The translations under genes and the position numbers were made by a program. From NCBI RefSeq assembly GCF_024834055.1, contig NZ_JANUXZ010000004.1:238120-302119 (forward strand): 64,000 nt of DNA. The letters are read 5' to 3'. Below the pieces are notes generated by a model that saw nothing but the letters and a program-made list of their open reading frames with translations, did no database searches and was not told the DNA's origin. This document shows, piece after piece, positions 19,535-28,095 of this stretch. Each line of letters begins with the position of its first letter. The stretch's first letter is position 1. Source of the stretch: Corynebacterium sp. ES2730-CONJ. Its GTDB lineage: Bacteria; Actinomycetota; Actinomycetes; Mycobacteriales; Mycobacteriaceae.

Positions 19535-21040
19535 TTAGACGCGAGTTGTGCGCTTTCGGGTGCGCTCTTCCCAGAAGTCTGCGTTTTTAATGCCAATAGC
19601 TGCGGGGTCAAATTGGGGATCCACTCCAGCTTTCTTCTGTCGTTGATAATCACGCAGTGCCTTGTGGGCTGGTATCTGCAGGATCAGAATAGCGATAATA
19701 TTCAACCACGCTGTCATTCCCACTCCGATATCTCCAAGAGCCCATGCGGTACCTGGAGTAGTCATGCCACCAACAAGGACCGATATAATAATCAACGCAC
19801 GCAGTGCCCACACCATGGTGCGACGGATTACGGGAGAGCCAATCCAGCGATTGAAGTAGGCGATATTGGTTTCAGCCATATAGTAGTAGGCCAGAACCGT
19901 GGTGAAGGCAAAGAGCATAATAGCCACGGCAACGAAACTTGGTCCAACGCCACCGGCGAAGCTGTTAAGACCAGCTTGAACAAATCCTGGACCTACCGGA
20001 ATACCCTCGGCTAAGGATCCACTATAGATAACTGTTCCTTCATCGGAGCCGCCTTCAAAGACTTTGTACATATCGGTCGAGATGATAATAAAGGCAGTTG
20101 CCGAACAGACAAAGAGCGTATCAATATAGACGGCGAAAGCCTGAACGAAACCTTGCTTAGCGGGGTGGGATACTTCGGCCGCCGCTGCAGACTGGGGGCC
20201 GGTACCCTGTCCTGCTTCGTTGGAGTAGATTCCGCGTTTGACACCCCACATAATCGCTACGCCGAGCATACCCGCGAAGGTGGCGTCGAGACCGAAAGCA
20301 GATCGAATAATGACCATAAAGACATCATCGATTTGATCGTAATTGGCAAAGAGGATCGCAAGCGCAACGATGATGTAGATAACAGCCATAAACGGGACGA
20401 CGAAGGAGGCGAAATTAGCTATGCGCTTGACGCCCCCGAAGACAATGATAGCCAAGGCTACAGCGAGGATAATCGAGGTGATCGTCACATCGGTACCCCA
20501 TGCATTCTCGACTGCGGCGGCTACTCCGTTGGCTTGGATACCTGGGAGGAAATAGGAGGTAGCGAGCACCATGGACACAGCGAAAATAATGGCATAGATC
20601 TTCATAAAGGGCGCAGCTTTGGTTCCGCGATAGGCCTTTTCAATATAGTAGGCTGGCCCACCACGGTATTCGCCGGTATCGCGGTCTTGTTCTTTGTAAA
20701 TCTGCGCGAGGGTACATTCTATAAAGGACGTGGCGGAGCCGAGCAGTGCGACGGTCCACATCCAAAAGACAGCACCCGGGCCACCAAAGGCGATGGCAGT
20801 GGCTACACCTGCAATATTACCTACGCCCACGCGACCTGCGAGTGAGATCATCAATGATTGGAATGAGGAAATACCGTTTTCGGATTTTTCTCCATCGCGT
20901 AATTGCTTAAGCATATCGGGAATACACCGGATCTGGAGAAAACCGGTGGCGATGGTGAAATAAACACCGGCGCCGAGGCATAAGAAGATAAGTGCCGGTG
21001 ACCAAATAACCGACGTTAGAAAATTAATGAACGCTTCCAT
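19535..21040 (-). CDS. Alanine/glycine:cation symporter (AGCS family)
   Basis: Sodium- or proton-coupled importer of alanine or glycine, 501 residues and about eleven transmembrane helices. The N-terminal block GRVGVGNIAGVATAIAFGGP and the central GVKRGIYSNEAGQGTGP are AGCS signatures. It stands alone. A GlxR-like site (21085-21100) is centred about 52 bp before the start codon, so CRP-type control is likely. The opposite strand contains a long shadow frame that I reject. Confidence 0.94.
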   Translation of the reverse strand: MEAFINFLTSVIWSPALIFLCLGAGVYFTIATGFLQIRCIPDMLKQLRDGEKSENGISSFQSLMISLAGRVGVGNIAGVATAIAFGGPGAVFWMWTVALLGSATSFIECTLAQIYKEQDRDTGEYRGGPAYYIEKAYRGTKAAPFMKIYAIIFAVSMVLATSYFLPGIQANGVAAAVENAWGTDVTITSIILAVALAIIVFGGVKRIANFASFVVPFMAVIYIIVALAILFANYDQIDDVFMVIIRSAFGLDATFAGMLGVAIMWGVKRGIYSNEAGQGTGPQSAAAAEVSHPAKQGFVQAFAVYIDTLFVCSATAFIIISTDMYKVFEGGSDEGTVIYSGSLAEGIPVGPGFVQAGLNSFAGGVGPSFVAVAIMLFAFTTVLAYYYMAETNIAYFNRWIGSPVIRRTMVWALRALIIISVLVGGMTTPGTAWALGDIGVGMTAWLNIIAILILQIPAHKALRDYQRQKKAGVDPQFDPAAIGIKNADFWEERTRKRTTRV

Positions 21041-21084
21041 TTAGGGGTCCCTTCATATTGTTGACTCCACACTAGAAGGAAAGC

Positions 21085-21100
21085 TGTGATAACAATCACT
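21085..21100. promoter_or_regulatory. Candidate GlxR (CRP-type) operator upstream of the symporter
   Basis: TGTGATAACAATCACT matches TGTGA-N6-TCACA at nine of ten fixed positions. It is centred about 52 bp from the symporter start, and a glxR gene is present at 42023. Confidence 0.6.
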
Positions 21101-21321
21101 TAAAATGAGGTTTGTTCCCAATTCTGCACGAGCCAGACCGCAATTGCCACTATGAAATTATGGGCACGGTTTTAAGTCGCGAATAAGAAAGTCTCAGAAA
21201 CTAGGAGAAATCTGCAGCTAAGCGGCAGATTTACTAAACCAATACCTCTCGGTTACTACCCGCTTTTCCTACCCCCACCTACTGCCCCCTCTTTCGATCA
21301 ACCTATAGAAAATAGATCCAA

Positions 21322-21345
21322 GCTCCCACTCGAAAGAGCGGGAGC
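21322..21345 (-). terminator. Hairpin after the DUF5926 gene
   Basis: GCTCCC..CTC pairs with GAG..GGGAGC around GAAA with one mismatch, 9 bp past the stop. The minus-strand tail TTGGATCTATTTTC is only moderately T-rich. The rest of the 313-bp interval (21041-21353) holds the symporter promoter region and no gene. Confidence 0.6.
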
Positions 21346-21353
21346 AAGTGAAT

Positions 21354-22259
21354 CTAGCGCAGCGTGACTTGACGAGATTTAATATTCTCCAACTGACGGC
21401 GCTCATCAGCGCTCAGCGGAGCATCATTATCAATCTCGGCGCTAATCTTGGCATCCAAAGCCTCCAGATCTGCCGCATAGCTAGCAGACTCCCGATGCGG
21501 ATCGAGATCCCACACCGGCACCACAATGCCATGAGTACGGAATGCGCCAGCGAATTTGGTCTCTGCACCCAATTTCAGCTCGCCACGCGCAGCAATACGA
21601 GCAAGAGCGTACAACACCTGATCCTCAGCCTCAGGGCGCACCCACCGAATGTGGGCCTTCGTCCCTGGATTAATCCACCACGCGGTGCCCGAAATCTTGG
21701 CCTCTACCTTAGCGCTCGGCAGAACACTCTCGTTAGCAGCCTCAATAGCCTGCAGATGCTGAGGGTCGGACTGGGCCGCCTCGGGGAGCCACCAATTGAA
21801 ATTGTCATGCTCGTCAAAGACGATGTCTTGGGTGGGATCGAGGATCTCAGTCAAAGCCGGCTCAGTACCATCCGCATGGCCATTCTCCAAGGTTGCACCA
21901 GGGTGCGCGGACACAACCCACGCCAGCGCATAAGCAAGATCACGATTCGGGTTACGCGAAGGGGTGCGATGTTGGAGGGCTACCAGCGCCTCCCCATCCT
22001 CGCGCACAATTGCAGCCGCGCCACCAGGTAAAACTGTGCACAATAGCACCTTGCGGTCGGTTCCGGTAACAGAGATGGGAGCGAAAGCGGAAGGGACAAA
22101 TTCCTGAACGGCGATAAGATCAGTTTCGTCCTTCACATCTCCGAAGGGACGAGGATCGCGCTCGAACTTAGCACGTTCTGCGGCGCGGGCCTGTAATTTC
22201 GCCTGCCGACGGCTCAATCCATCGGTTCGTTGGTTGTCATTCTTTTTCTTCTTAGCCAT
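21354..22259 (-). CDS. DUF5926 family protein
   Basis: Cytosolic protein of 301 residues conserved in actinobacteria. It begins with a Lys-rich segment (MAKKKK) followed by a basic helical stretch (SRRQAKLQARAAERAKF), then a mixed domain with many acidic residues. The start at 22259 is the first ATG, 5 nt past the glycerophosphodiesterase stop, so the pair is probably translationally coupled; a TTG at 22268 is possible. A long open frame on the other strand is a shadow. Function unknown; the basic N-terminus could bind nucleic acid, but nothing proves this. Confidence 0.8.
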   Translation of the reverse strand: MAKKKKNDNQRTDGLSRRQAKLQARAAERAKFERDPRPFGDVKDETDLIAVQEFVPSAFAPISVTGTDRKVLLCTVLPGGAAAIVREDGEALVALQHRTPSRNPNRDLAYALAWVVSAHPGATLENGHADGTEPALTEILDPTQDIVFDEHDNFNWWLPEAAQSDPQHLQAIEAANESVLPSAKVEAKISGTAWWINPGTKAHIRWVRPEAEDQVLYALARIAARGELKLGAETKFAGAFRTHGIVVPVWDLDPHRESASYAADLEALDAKISAEIDNDAPLSADERRQLENIKSRQVTLR

Positions 22260-22264
22260 GCAGA

Positions 22265-22990
22265 TCAATCTACCGCAGTCATCGCACGCGGGGGAAAATC
22301 AGTGGCTATGATCGTCACTTTATGGTCTCGACACCATATGAGATCTTCCACCTCATTGACCGTGAAGACATAGCTGGGCGGAACAATATAATCGGGTCGC
22401 AATTTAGCCCCGAGGATCGAAAGCCCCAAACCTTTAGGTTGAGACAATCCGAGTCTCGAGCTATCAAACCAACGTTCCCATTCGTGGCGTAAATAATAAG
22501 TGTCAAGATCAGGCACCCGAGCCCGTATACGGCGCAGAGCGGCGTGCGAAAAAGAAATGATATGGATACGATCGCACTGATCAAGGCCACGCTGCTGAAG
22601 GAGATCAACGAGATAGATATCGACTTTACGACGCGCGCATAACGGCTGTTTCGTCTCGATAAACAAGTGCTTATCAGTAGCGAGAACCAGATCGATGAGC
22701 TCCTCAAGCAGCATAATGCGCTGCGGCGGATATGGCGCGGTTGAGATATTGAGCTTGCTTAGCTCCTGGTAGGTCGAGCTTTCCACACGCAGCGGGCTGC
22801 CCGCCGTTCTGAGCATCGTAGGATCGTGGGTTAATACCAGACGGTTATCGAGAGTGAGCCGGACATCGCATTCCACACCAAAAAGACCAGGAAGCTCGAG
22901 TGCCTTTTGAAAAGCCAGGCGCGACATCTCCGGATACTGGCCGCTAAAACCGCGGTGGGCGACAATTTTTGGCGTGATATGTGCGCTCAT
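22265..22990 (-). CDS. Glycerophosphodiester phosphodiesterase
   Basis: Cytosolic enzyme of 241 residues that hydrolyses glycerophosphodiesters to glycerol 3-phosphate and an alcohol. The catalytic motif is VAHRGFSGQYPE, where the usual PENT is PEMS. VECDVRLTLDNRLVLTHDP carries the metal-binding Glu and Asp and the second His. No signal peptide is seen. The ATG at 22990 with AGGAA before it is preferred over an upstream frame extension to 23125 that runs through the ldh terminator. Its position after the LCP gene resembles glpQ1 (Rv3842c). Confidence 0.9.
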   Translation of the reverse strand: MSAHITPKIVAHRGFSGQYPEMSRLAFQKALELPGLFGVECDVRLTLDNRLVLTHDPTMLRTAGSPLRVESSTYQELSKLNISTAPYPPQRIMLLEELIDLVLATDKHLFIETKQPLCARRKVDIYLVDLLQQRGLDQCDRIHIISFSHAALRRIRARVPDLDTYYLRHEWERWFDSSRLGLSQPKGLGLSILGAKLRPDYIVPPSYVFTVNEVEDLIWCRDHKVTIIATDFPPRAMTAVD

Positions 22991-23011
22991 TATTCCTAGC
23001 CTACAACGGAG

Positions 23012-23047
23012 AAAGCCCCACCCCAAGATAAGGGGCGGGGCTTTTTT
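23012..23047. terminator. Bidirectional terminator after ldh
   Basis: AAAGCCCC-a-CCCC pairs with GGGG-c-GGGGCTTTTTT, one mismatch. On the minus strand it follows ldh by about 8 bp and ends in TTTCT. Confidence 0.8.
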
Positions 23048-23054
23048 AGCAGCA

Positions 23055-24005
23055 TTAGTCTTGGAAGAACTTCTCCTGGATAGCGCGCAGCGTATCAGCA
23101 GAATGCTTGAAACGCTCGGCTTCATGGTCGTTCAGCTCCAGCTCAACAACGCGGCGAATACCCTTGCGATGGATGATCGCTGGGGTGCCGATATAGATAT
23201 TTTCTTCGCCATACTCACCGTTGAGTAGCGCCGAAACAGGCAAGGCCACATCTTGGTTACGCAAAACAGCCTTTGCTATGCGGGCAAGACCCATGCCGAT
23301 ACCATAGGAGGTGGATCCCTTAGCATCAATAATCGTATAAGCGGCATCGCGGGTTTCTTCGAAGATCTTCTCTAGCTCCTCCTCCAGCCCCGGAGTCTTC
23401 TCCAGCTGCTTACGCATAGAGACACCTGCAACGGTAGCGGAGGAAAGAACAGGCAGCTCAGTGTCACCGTGCTCACCAATAATATAGGAGTGAATAGAGG
23501 TCGGAGCCACTTCATAGCGCTCACCGAGCATATAGCGGAAGCGAGCGGAGTCTAGCACAGTGCCGGAACCGATAACGCGGTGCCAGTCAAGACCGGAGTA
23601 GCGCCATGCAGCATAGGTGAGAATATCCACTGGGTTGGAGGCGATCAAGAATATGCCATCGAAGCCTGCACCCATCACGGAATCGACGATGGACTTCATG
23701 ATCTTCATATTTTTATCCACAAGCTGCAGTCGAGTCTCGCCTGGCTTCTGGGGTGCGCCTGCGCAGATGACAACCATGGCTGCATCTTCGCAGTCAGCGT
23801 AGGTACCACGGGTGACCTTGGTGCGTGAAGGAGCCCACACCACGCCGTGGTTGAGGTCCATGACGTTGCCCTCAAGCTTCTTCTCATCAATATCAATGAT
23901 GGCGAGGTGATCACAGGTACCCTGGTTGACGAGGGCATATGCAAAGGCGACTCCGACGTCGCCGGCACCAATGAGAACTACTTTATTTCCAACCGTTTGC
24001 TTCAT
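23055..24005 (-). CDS. ldh: L-lactate dehydrogenase
   Basis: NAD-dependent reduction of pyruvate to L-lactate, 316 residues. The NAD site is [18 protein letters not shown], with an Asp in [11 protein letters not shown] at the end of strand 2. The active-site Arg lies in [11 protein letters not shown], the Asp/Arg pair in [12 protein letters not shown], and the catalytic His in [10 protein letters not shown]. It is monocistronic, with a terminator on the 3' side and 343 bp upstream. Its presence shows fermentative capacity. Confidence 0.97.
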   Translation of the reverse strand: MKQTVGNKVVLIGAGDVGVAFAYALVNQGTCDHLAIIDIDEKKLEGNVMDLNHGVVWAPSRTKVTRGTYADCEDAAMVVICAGAPQKPGETRLQLVDKNMKIMKSIVDSVMGAGFDGIFLIASNPVDILTYAAWRYSGLDWHRVIGSGTVLDSARFRYMLGERYEVAPTSIHSYIIGEHGDTELPVLSSATVAGVSMRKQLEKTPGLEEELEKIFEETRDAAYTIIDAKGSTSYGIGMGLARIAKAVLRNQDVALPVSALLNGEYGEENIYIGTPAIIHRKGIRRVVELELNDHEAERFKHSADTLRAIQEKFFQD

Positions 24006-24348
24006 AACGCAATGCGCCTTTCCCTTGAACCTTGAACTCTGGATAGAGTATGAGAAAATATTCGCGGTGCACCTCGTCTAAGCAGGCACTTTAGGCGCGG
24101 CGCCCCAGTATGTTGAATATGCTTTTAATTATGCCCGATAAGTTCCGATTTAGCCCGTTTTGCGGGAAATTTGTGGGGAATATCGCACCACGTTTCTCCT
24201 GTCCGATATCTAACGAGACATCTGTGACGGGTACATATTATAGGTTGCCCATCTGTGCTTGAGTGCTCGGCTGCAGAATACCTATTTCTGCCTGAGGTGG
24301 TCTCATTGGTATATGGGTGCGAACGCCAGCCCCCACCCATATATCGGA
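24006..24348. other. ldh upstream region
   Basis: 343 bp without a gene. It contains the topA terminator hairpin, a perfect 11-bp palindrome GGCGCGGCGCC (24094-24104) about 90 bp before ldh, and AT-rich stretches near 24110-24140. No clear CRP or Rex site was found. A 71-codon minus-strand frame here lacks any recognisable feature. Confidence 0.5.
24311..24342 (-). terminator. Hairpin after topA
   Basis: Perfect 9-bp stem ATATGGGTG / CACCCATAT with a 14-nt loop, 7 bp past the topA stop; the T-run is poor. Confidence 0.6.
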
Positions 24349-27270
24349 CTACTTCTTCTTTGCACGTCCTGCTTTAACGACTCGTTTTGTCGTTTTCGCA
24401 GGCTTCTTCGTGGTCTTTTTAGTCCCAGAGCGCTTCTTTGGCTGAGCACCGCCATCAGCTAAGTCTTTGGCGCGGCGTTCGGAGATTAACTCATTCGCTC
24501 GCGCATCGGTCAGCGCTTGCGGATCGTCGCCGCGTCTTAAGGATGCATTCGTTTCCCCGTCGGTAACATACGGGCCAAAGCGGCCATCTCGGACAGTCAT
24601 CGGCTTCTCTGAGACGTCGTTATTGCCCAGTTCCTTAATGATCGACTGCGAGGCAGCTCGACCGCGGCGCTTCGGCTCCGCATAAATCTTCACCGCTTGA
24701 TCGAGCGTGATACTAAAGATTTGATCCTCACTTGAGAGCGAACGGGAATCCGTCCCCTTCTTCAGGTACGGGCCGTAGCGTCCATTTTGAGCAGTAATCA
24801 CCTGATTATCTTCGGGATCGATACCCACTTCGCGCGGCAGAGAGATAAGTTTAAGAGCCTCTTCCAGGCCCACCGTGCTGGCCTCCATCGAAGAAAACAG
24901 CGAGGCGGTTTTAGGTTTGAGGGTCTCTTCAATAATCTGATTAATACGCTTCTCTTTAGCCGCCAAAGCAGTCTTGGTTTCCCAATTCTTCTGCCGCTTA
25001 CCTTCGGCGGCGCGCTGCGCATCTTCGGCGGCGCGCTCCTCGGCGACGATTTCTTCTGCCTTGGCGGCTGCTTTCTCCTTCTCATCCTCACCCATGATCT
25101 CGGTGACATAGGGACCAAAACGTCCTTCCTTCACCACGATCGTGCGACCGTTATCGGGATTGCTACCCAATTCTCGTCCCGACTGAGGGGTAGCAAATAA
25201 TTTCTCTGCAAATTCCAGCGTCAATTCATCTGGGGTGGTGCTATCCGAGAGATTGGCGCGCTGGTATTCCGGCTCACCGTCTTTTATCCCCACCTGTCGT
25301 TCGAGGTAGGGGCCGTACCTGCCCACGCGCACATATACTGGACGCCCTTCGGCATCATCGAAAAGCGGCAGAGAATTAACGGAGCGAGCATCGATTTGTT
25401 CTAAGTTATCTCCTACCAATGCTTTGAGCCCACCTTGGCGCGCAATGGAATCTGCCATCGCATCCGAAGCCTCGGCGTCGCCAAAATAAAAACCGCTCAG
25501 CCACTCACTGCCAATCTGGGTGCCAGTTGCGATATCGTCAAGCTCATCCTCCATCGAGGATGTGAAATCATAATCCACCAATGCCCCGAAGGATTGCTCC
25601 AAGAGCCCAACCACGGCGAAGGCAACCCACGAAGGCACCAGCGCATTGCCGCGGGAATACACATAGCCACGATCCTGAATGGTCTTGATAATGCTGGCGT
25701 AGGTAGACGGGCGACCGATACCGAGCTCTTCCATCTTCTTAACAAGGGATGCTTCCGTATAGCGCGCCGGCGGGTTTGTTGTGTGACCATCAGCAGCCAG
25801 TTGATCCGCCTGCACGGGGTCACCCTCGCTCAAACGTGGCAAATATTTCTCAGCATTATCTGCAAGATCGCGACCATCTGACAGTTTGGTGGACTCGACA
25901 TAGGCGCGGAGGAAACCTTGGAAAGTAATCGTGCGCCCGGTAGCGGAGAATTCAACGGCTGTGCCATCATGGGCGTTACCGCCAAGGGTGACCTTCATCG
26001 AGGTGCCTTTGGCATCTGCCATTTGGGACGCGACGGTACGCTGCCAAATCAGCTCGTATAGGCGAAATTCTTCGGCATCCAGGCTTGACGCCAATTGACC
26101 TGGAGTAGCAAAACTCTCACCGGCGGGGCGGATGGCCTCGTGCGCCTCCTGAGAATTTTTCACCTTACGGTCATAGGTGCGCGGGCTGGGAGAAACATAA
26201 TTCTCACCATAGAGCGCCAGAGCCTGCTCGCGAGCTGCCTGTAAGCCTTGCGCAGACAGTGCGGTGCTATCAGTACGCATATAGGTAATATGGCCGTTTT
26301 CATAGAGCCGCTGTGCGATACGCATGGTGCGCTCAGAAGTATAATGTAATTTTCGTCCAGCCTCTTGCTGCAAAGTGGAGGTCATAAACGGAGCATAGGG
26401 CTTACGTGTATAGGGTTTTTCCTCAACTCGAACAACAGCCATCTCAGTGCCCGTGAGGTCCTCGACGAGCTGTTCCGCACGTACCTGGTCGATCACATGT
26501 GCCTGCGATGTCAACTGTCCGCGGTCATTAAAATCGCGACCGGTTGCCACGCGCTGTCCGTCGACACTGGTGAGGCGGGCTTCAAAAGCACTCGGATTAC
26601 CGTCGTTGAGGTTTTTGCCTGAATCAAATTCCCCTTTGATATCCCAGTAATCAGCGGAGATGAAGGCCATGCGCTCACGCTCACGCTCGACAATGACGCG
26701 CGTAGCCACTGACTGCACCCGCCCAGCCGAAAGCCTGGGCATGACTTTTTTCCACAGCACAGGAGATACCTCGTAGCCGTAGAGACGGTCGAGGATACGT
26801 CGGGTTTCTTGGGCATCGACCAGATTATTATCTAAATCGCGGGTATTTTCAGCGGCCTGCAGAATCGCTGGTTTTGTGATCTCGTTAAAAACCATGCGGC
26901 GCACGGGCACGGTAGGTTTGAGAGTTTCCAATAGGTGCCAAGCAATGGCTTCACCCTCGCGGTCGGGGTCGGTCGCAAGGAGAAGTTCGTCGACTTCCTT
27001 GAGTTTCTTTCTTAAGTCTGCGACCTTCTTTTTCTTATCGGCGCTGACCACATACAGCGGCTTGAAACCAGCATCAACATTAACACCAAGCCGTGCCCAT
27101 GATTCTTTTTTATATTTGGCAGGAATATCAGCAGCACCCCGTGGTAAATCACGGATATGACCGACTGAGGCCTCCACAATATAATCATCACCAAGATATG
27201 GCGCGATCTTTTTCGCTTTCGTCTGGGACTCGACGATCACAAGTCGCTTTATTCCGCTGCTCTTGGCCAT
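24349..27270 (-). CDS. topA: DNA topoisomerase I
   Basis: Type IA topoisomerase of 973 residues that relaxes negative supercoils. The TOPRIM domain starts at VIVESQTKAKKI and carries the acidic triad in ATDPDREGEAIAWHL. MPRLSAGRVQSVATR and the active-site Tyr in ITYMRTDS follow. The C-terminal part has several FGPYV/YGPYL repeats (topo_C repeats, no zinc fingers) and a Lys-rich tail, all usual in actinobacteria. The ATG at 27270 (MAKSSGIKRLVIVES) is preferred over a codon six residues earlier. Position matches Rv3646c, next to cspA. Confidence 0.97.
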   Translation of the reverse strand: MAKSSGIKRLVIVESQTKAKKIAPYLGDDYIVEASVGHIRDLPRGAADIPAKYKKESWARLGVNVDAGFKPLYVVSADKKKKVADLRKKLKEVDELLLATDPDREGEAIAWHLLETLKPTVPVRRMVFNEITKPAILQAAENTRDLDNNLVDAQETRRILDRLYGYEVSPVLWKKVMPRLSAGRVQSVATRVIVERERERMAFISADYWDIKGEFDSGKNLNDGNPSAFEARLTSVDGQRVATGRDFNDRGQLTSQAHVIDQVRAEQLVEDLTGTEMAVVRVEEKPYTRKPYAPFMTSTLQQEAGRKLHYTSERTMRIAQRLYENGHITYMRTDSTALSAQGLQAAREQALALYGENYVSPSPRTYDRKVKNSQEAHEAIRPAGESFATPGQLASSLDAEEFRLYELIWQRTVASQMADAKGTSMKVTLGGNAHDGTAVEFSATGRTITFQGFLRAYVESTKLSDGRDLADNAEKYLPRLSEGDPVQADQLAADGHTTNPPARYTEASLVKKMEELGIGRPSTYASIIKTIQDRGYVYSRGNALVPSWVAFAVVGLLEQSFGALVDYDFTSSMEDELDDIATGTQIGSEWLSGFYFGDAEASDAMADSIARQGGLKALVGDNLEQIDARSVNSLPLFDDAEGRPVYVRVGRYGPYLERQVGIKDGEPEYQRANLSDSTTPDELTLEFAEKLFATPQSGRELGSNPDNGRTIVVKEGRFGPYVTEIMGEDEKEKAAAKAEEIVAEERAAEDAQRAAEGKRQKNWETKTALAAKEKRINQIIEETLKPKTASLFSSMEASTVGLEEALKLISLPREVGIDPEDNQVITAQNGRYGPYLKKGTDSRSLSSEDQIFSITLDQAVKIYAEPKRRGRAASQSIIKELGNNDVSEKPMTVRDGRFGPYVTDGETNASLRRGDDPQALTDARANELISERRAKDLADGGAQPKKRSGTKKTTKKPAKTTKRVVKAGRAKKK

Positions 27271-27475
27271 AAGACGAAGAAACCTCAATTTCTAATCAAA
27301 CAAGTTTAACTGCTTACCCTATCAAGCATGTGCGCACTAAGGGTATATCACACGAAGGGAGAACGTTAAGCACACGGGTATTCATGCGAAAAAGCCGCCG
27401 ATCCCTTTTCCTTAGCATTCATTCCACCATAGTGATGAGGAGAAAGCGGGAGACAAGGTTCCAGCGGCTTGAAGC

Positions 27476-27495
27476 TAGCTACCTAGTGGTAGCTA
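27476..27495 (-). terminator. Hairpin after cspA
   Basis: Perfect 8-bp stem TAGCTACC / GGTAGCTA with a 4-nt loop, 5 bp past the cspA stop. There is no T-run, so this may only protect the 3' end or cause partial termination. The rest of the interval to topA (27271-27475) shows no gene. Confidence 0.45.
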
Positions 27496-27500
27496 TGAAG

Positions 27501-27704
27501 TTAGATCGCGCGAACGGAAAGAGCCTGTGGGCCCTTGGCGCCGTCGCCAATTTCAAACTCGACTTGTTGGTTTTCTTCGAGGGAACGGAAACCGTTTCCT
27601 TCAATTTCAGAGTAGTGAACGAAGACATCAGCAGAACCATCTTCTTGAGAGATGAAGCCGAAGCCCTTCTCAGCGTTGAACCACTTTACAGTGCCCTTAG
27701 CCAT
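27501..27704 (-). CDS. cspA: Cold-shock protein
   Basis: 67-residue single-stranded nucleic-acid-binding protein with one cold-shock domain. RNP1 is KGFGFI and RNP2 is [23 protein letters not shown] gives a strong ribosome site. The region upstream is 391 bp long and gene-free, so a long structured 5' leader, common for csp mRNAs, is possible. Synteny: between topA and the helicase, as Rv3648c. Confidence 0.97.
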   Translation of the reverse strand: MAKGTVKWFNAEKGFGFISQEDGSADVFVHYSEIEGNGFRSLEENQQVEFEIGDGAKGPQALSVRAI

Positions 27705-28095
27705 GTGTATATCCTTATTTCTTTAAAACTATATTGAACACCGCATCCCTCAGATACATGTGAGACGCAAGCATTTAGCAAGCGATCACCCGTAAGAGAA
27801 CTAACAGACCCTGGTGTAAAAGAGCCCCGCGGTTGCCCCAGAATGAGGAAACCGTGTGAAACTAGCAAGCTAGAATCAGATACGTATGCTTGAACGAGAG
27901 TAGGTCAAGGAAACTCTTCATAGAAGAATCTCCAGTTTTTATGCCCAATGGCTCTAAGAAACAACATCCGCCCCGTAAGGACGTGAGGAAGGTTCACTAC
28001 CGTTTTGCAAAAAATCATTAAAAACTTTAACGAAGACCTATCCCTAGTGTGTCACAGATCTAAGCCCATGCCAAGAGCTACCCCCAGGAGCGCTC
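27705..28095. other. Divergent cspA/helicase control region
   Basis: 391 bp without a recognisable gene. It must hold promoters for cspA and for the helicase. Short inverted repeats such as CTAGC-AA-GCTAG are present, but no known operator was recognised. The AGGAGCGCTC before 28096 is the helicase ribosome site. Confidence 0.5.

Noticed and set aside
20153..20845. 230-codon plus-strand frame
   Set aside because: Lies fully antisense to the conserved symporter gene and consists of Gly/Asp-rich sequence typical of a shadow frame.
21348..22031. 227-codon plus-strand frame
   Set aside because: Antisense to the DUF5926 gene, with no recognisable domain or ribosome site.
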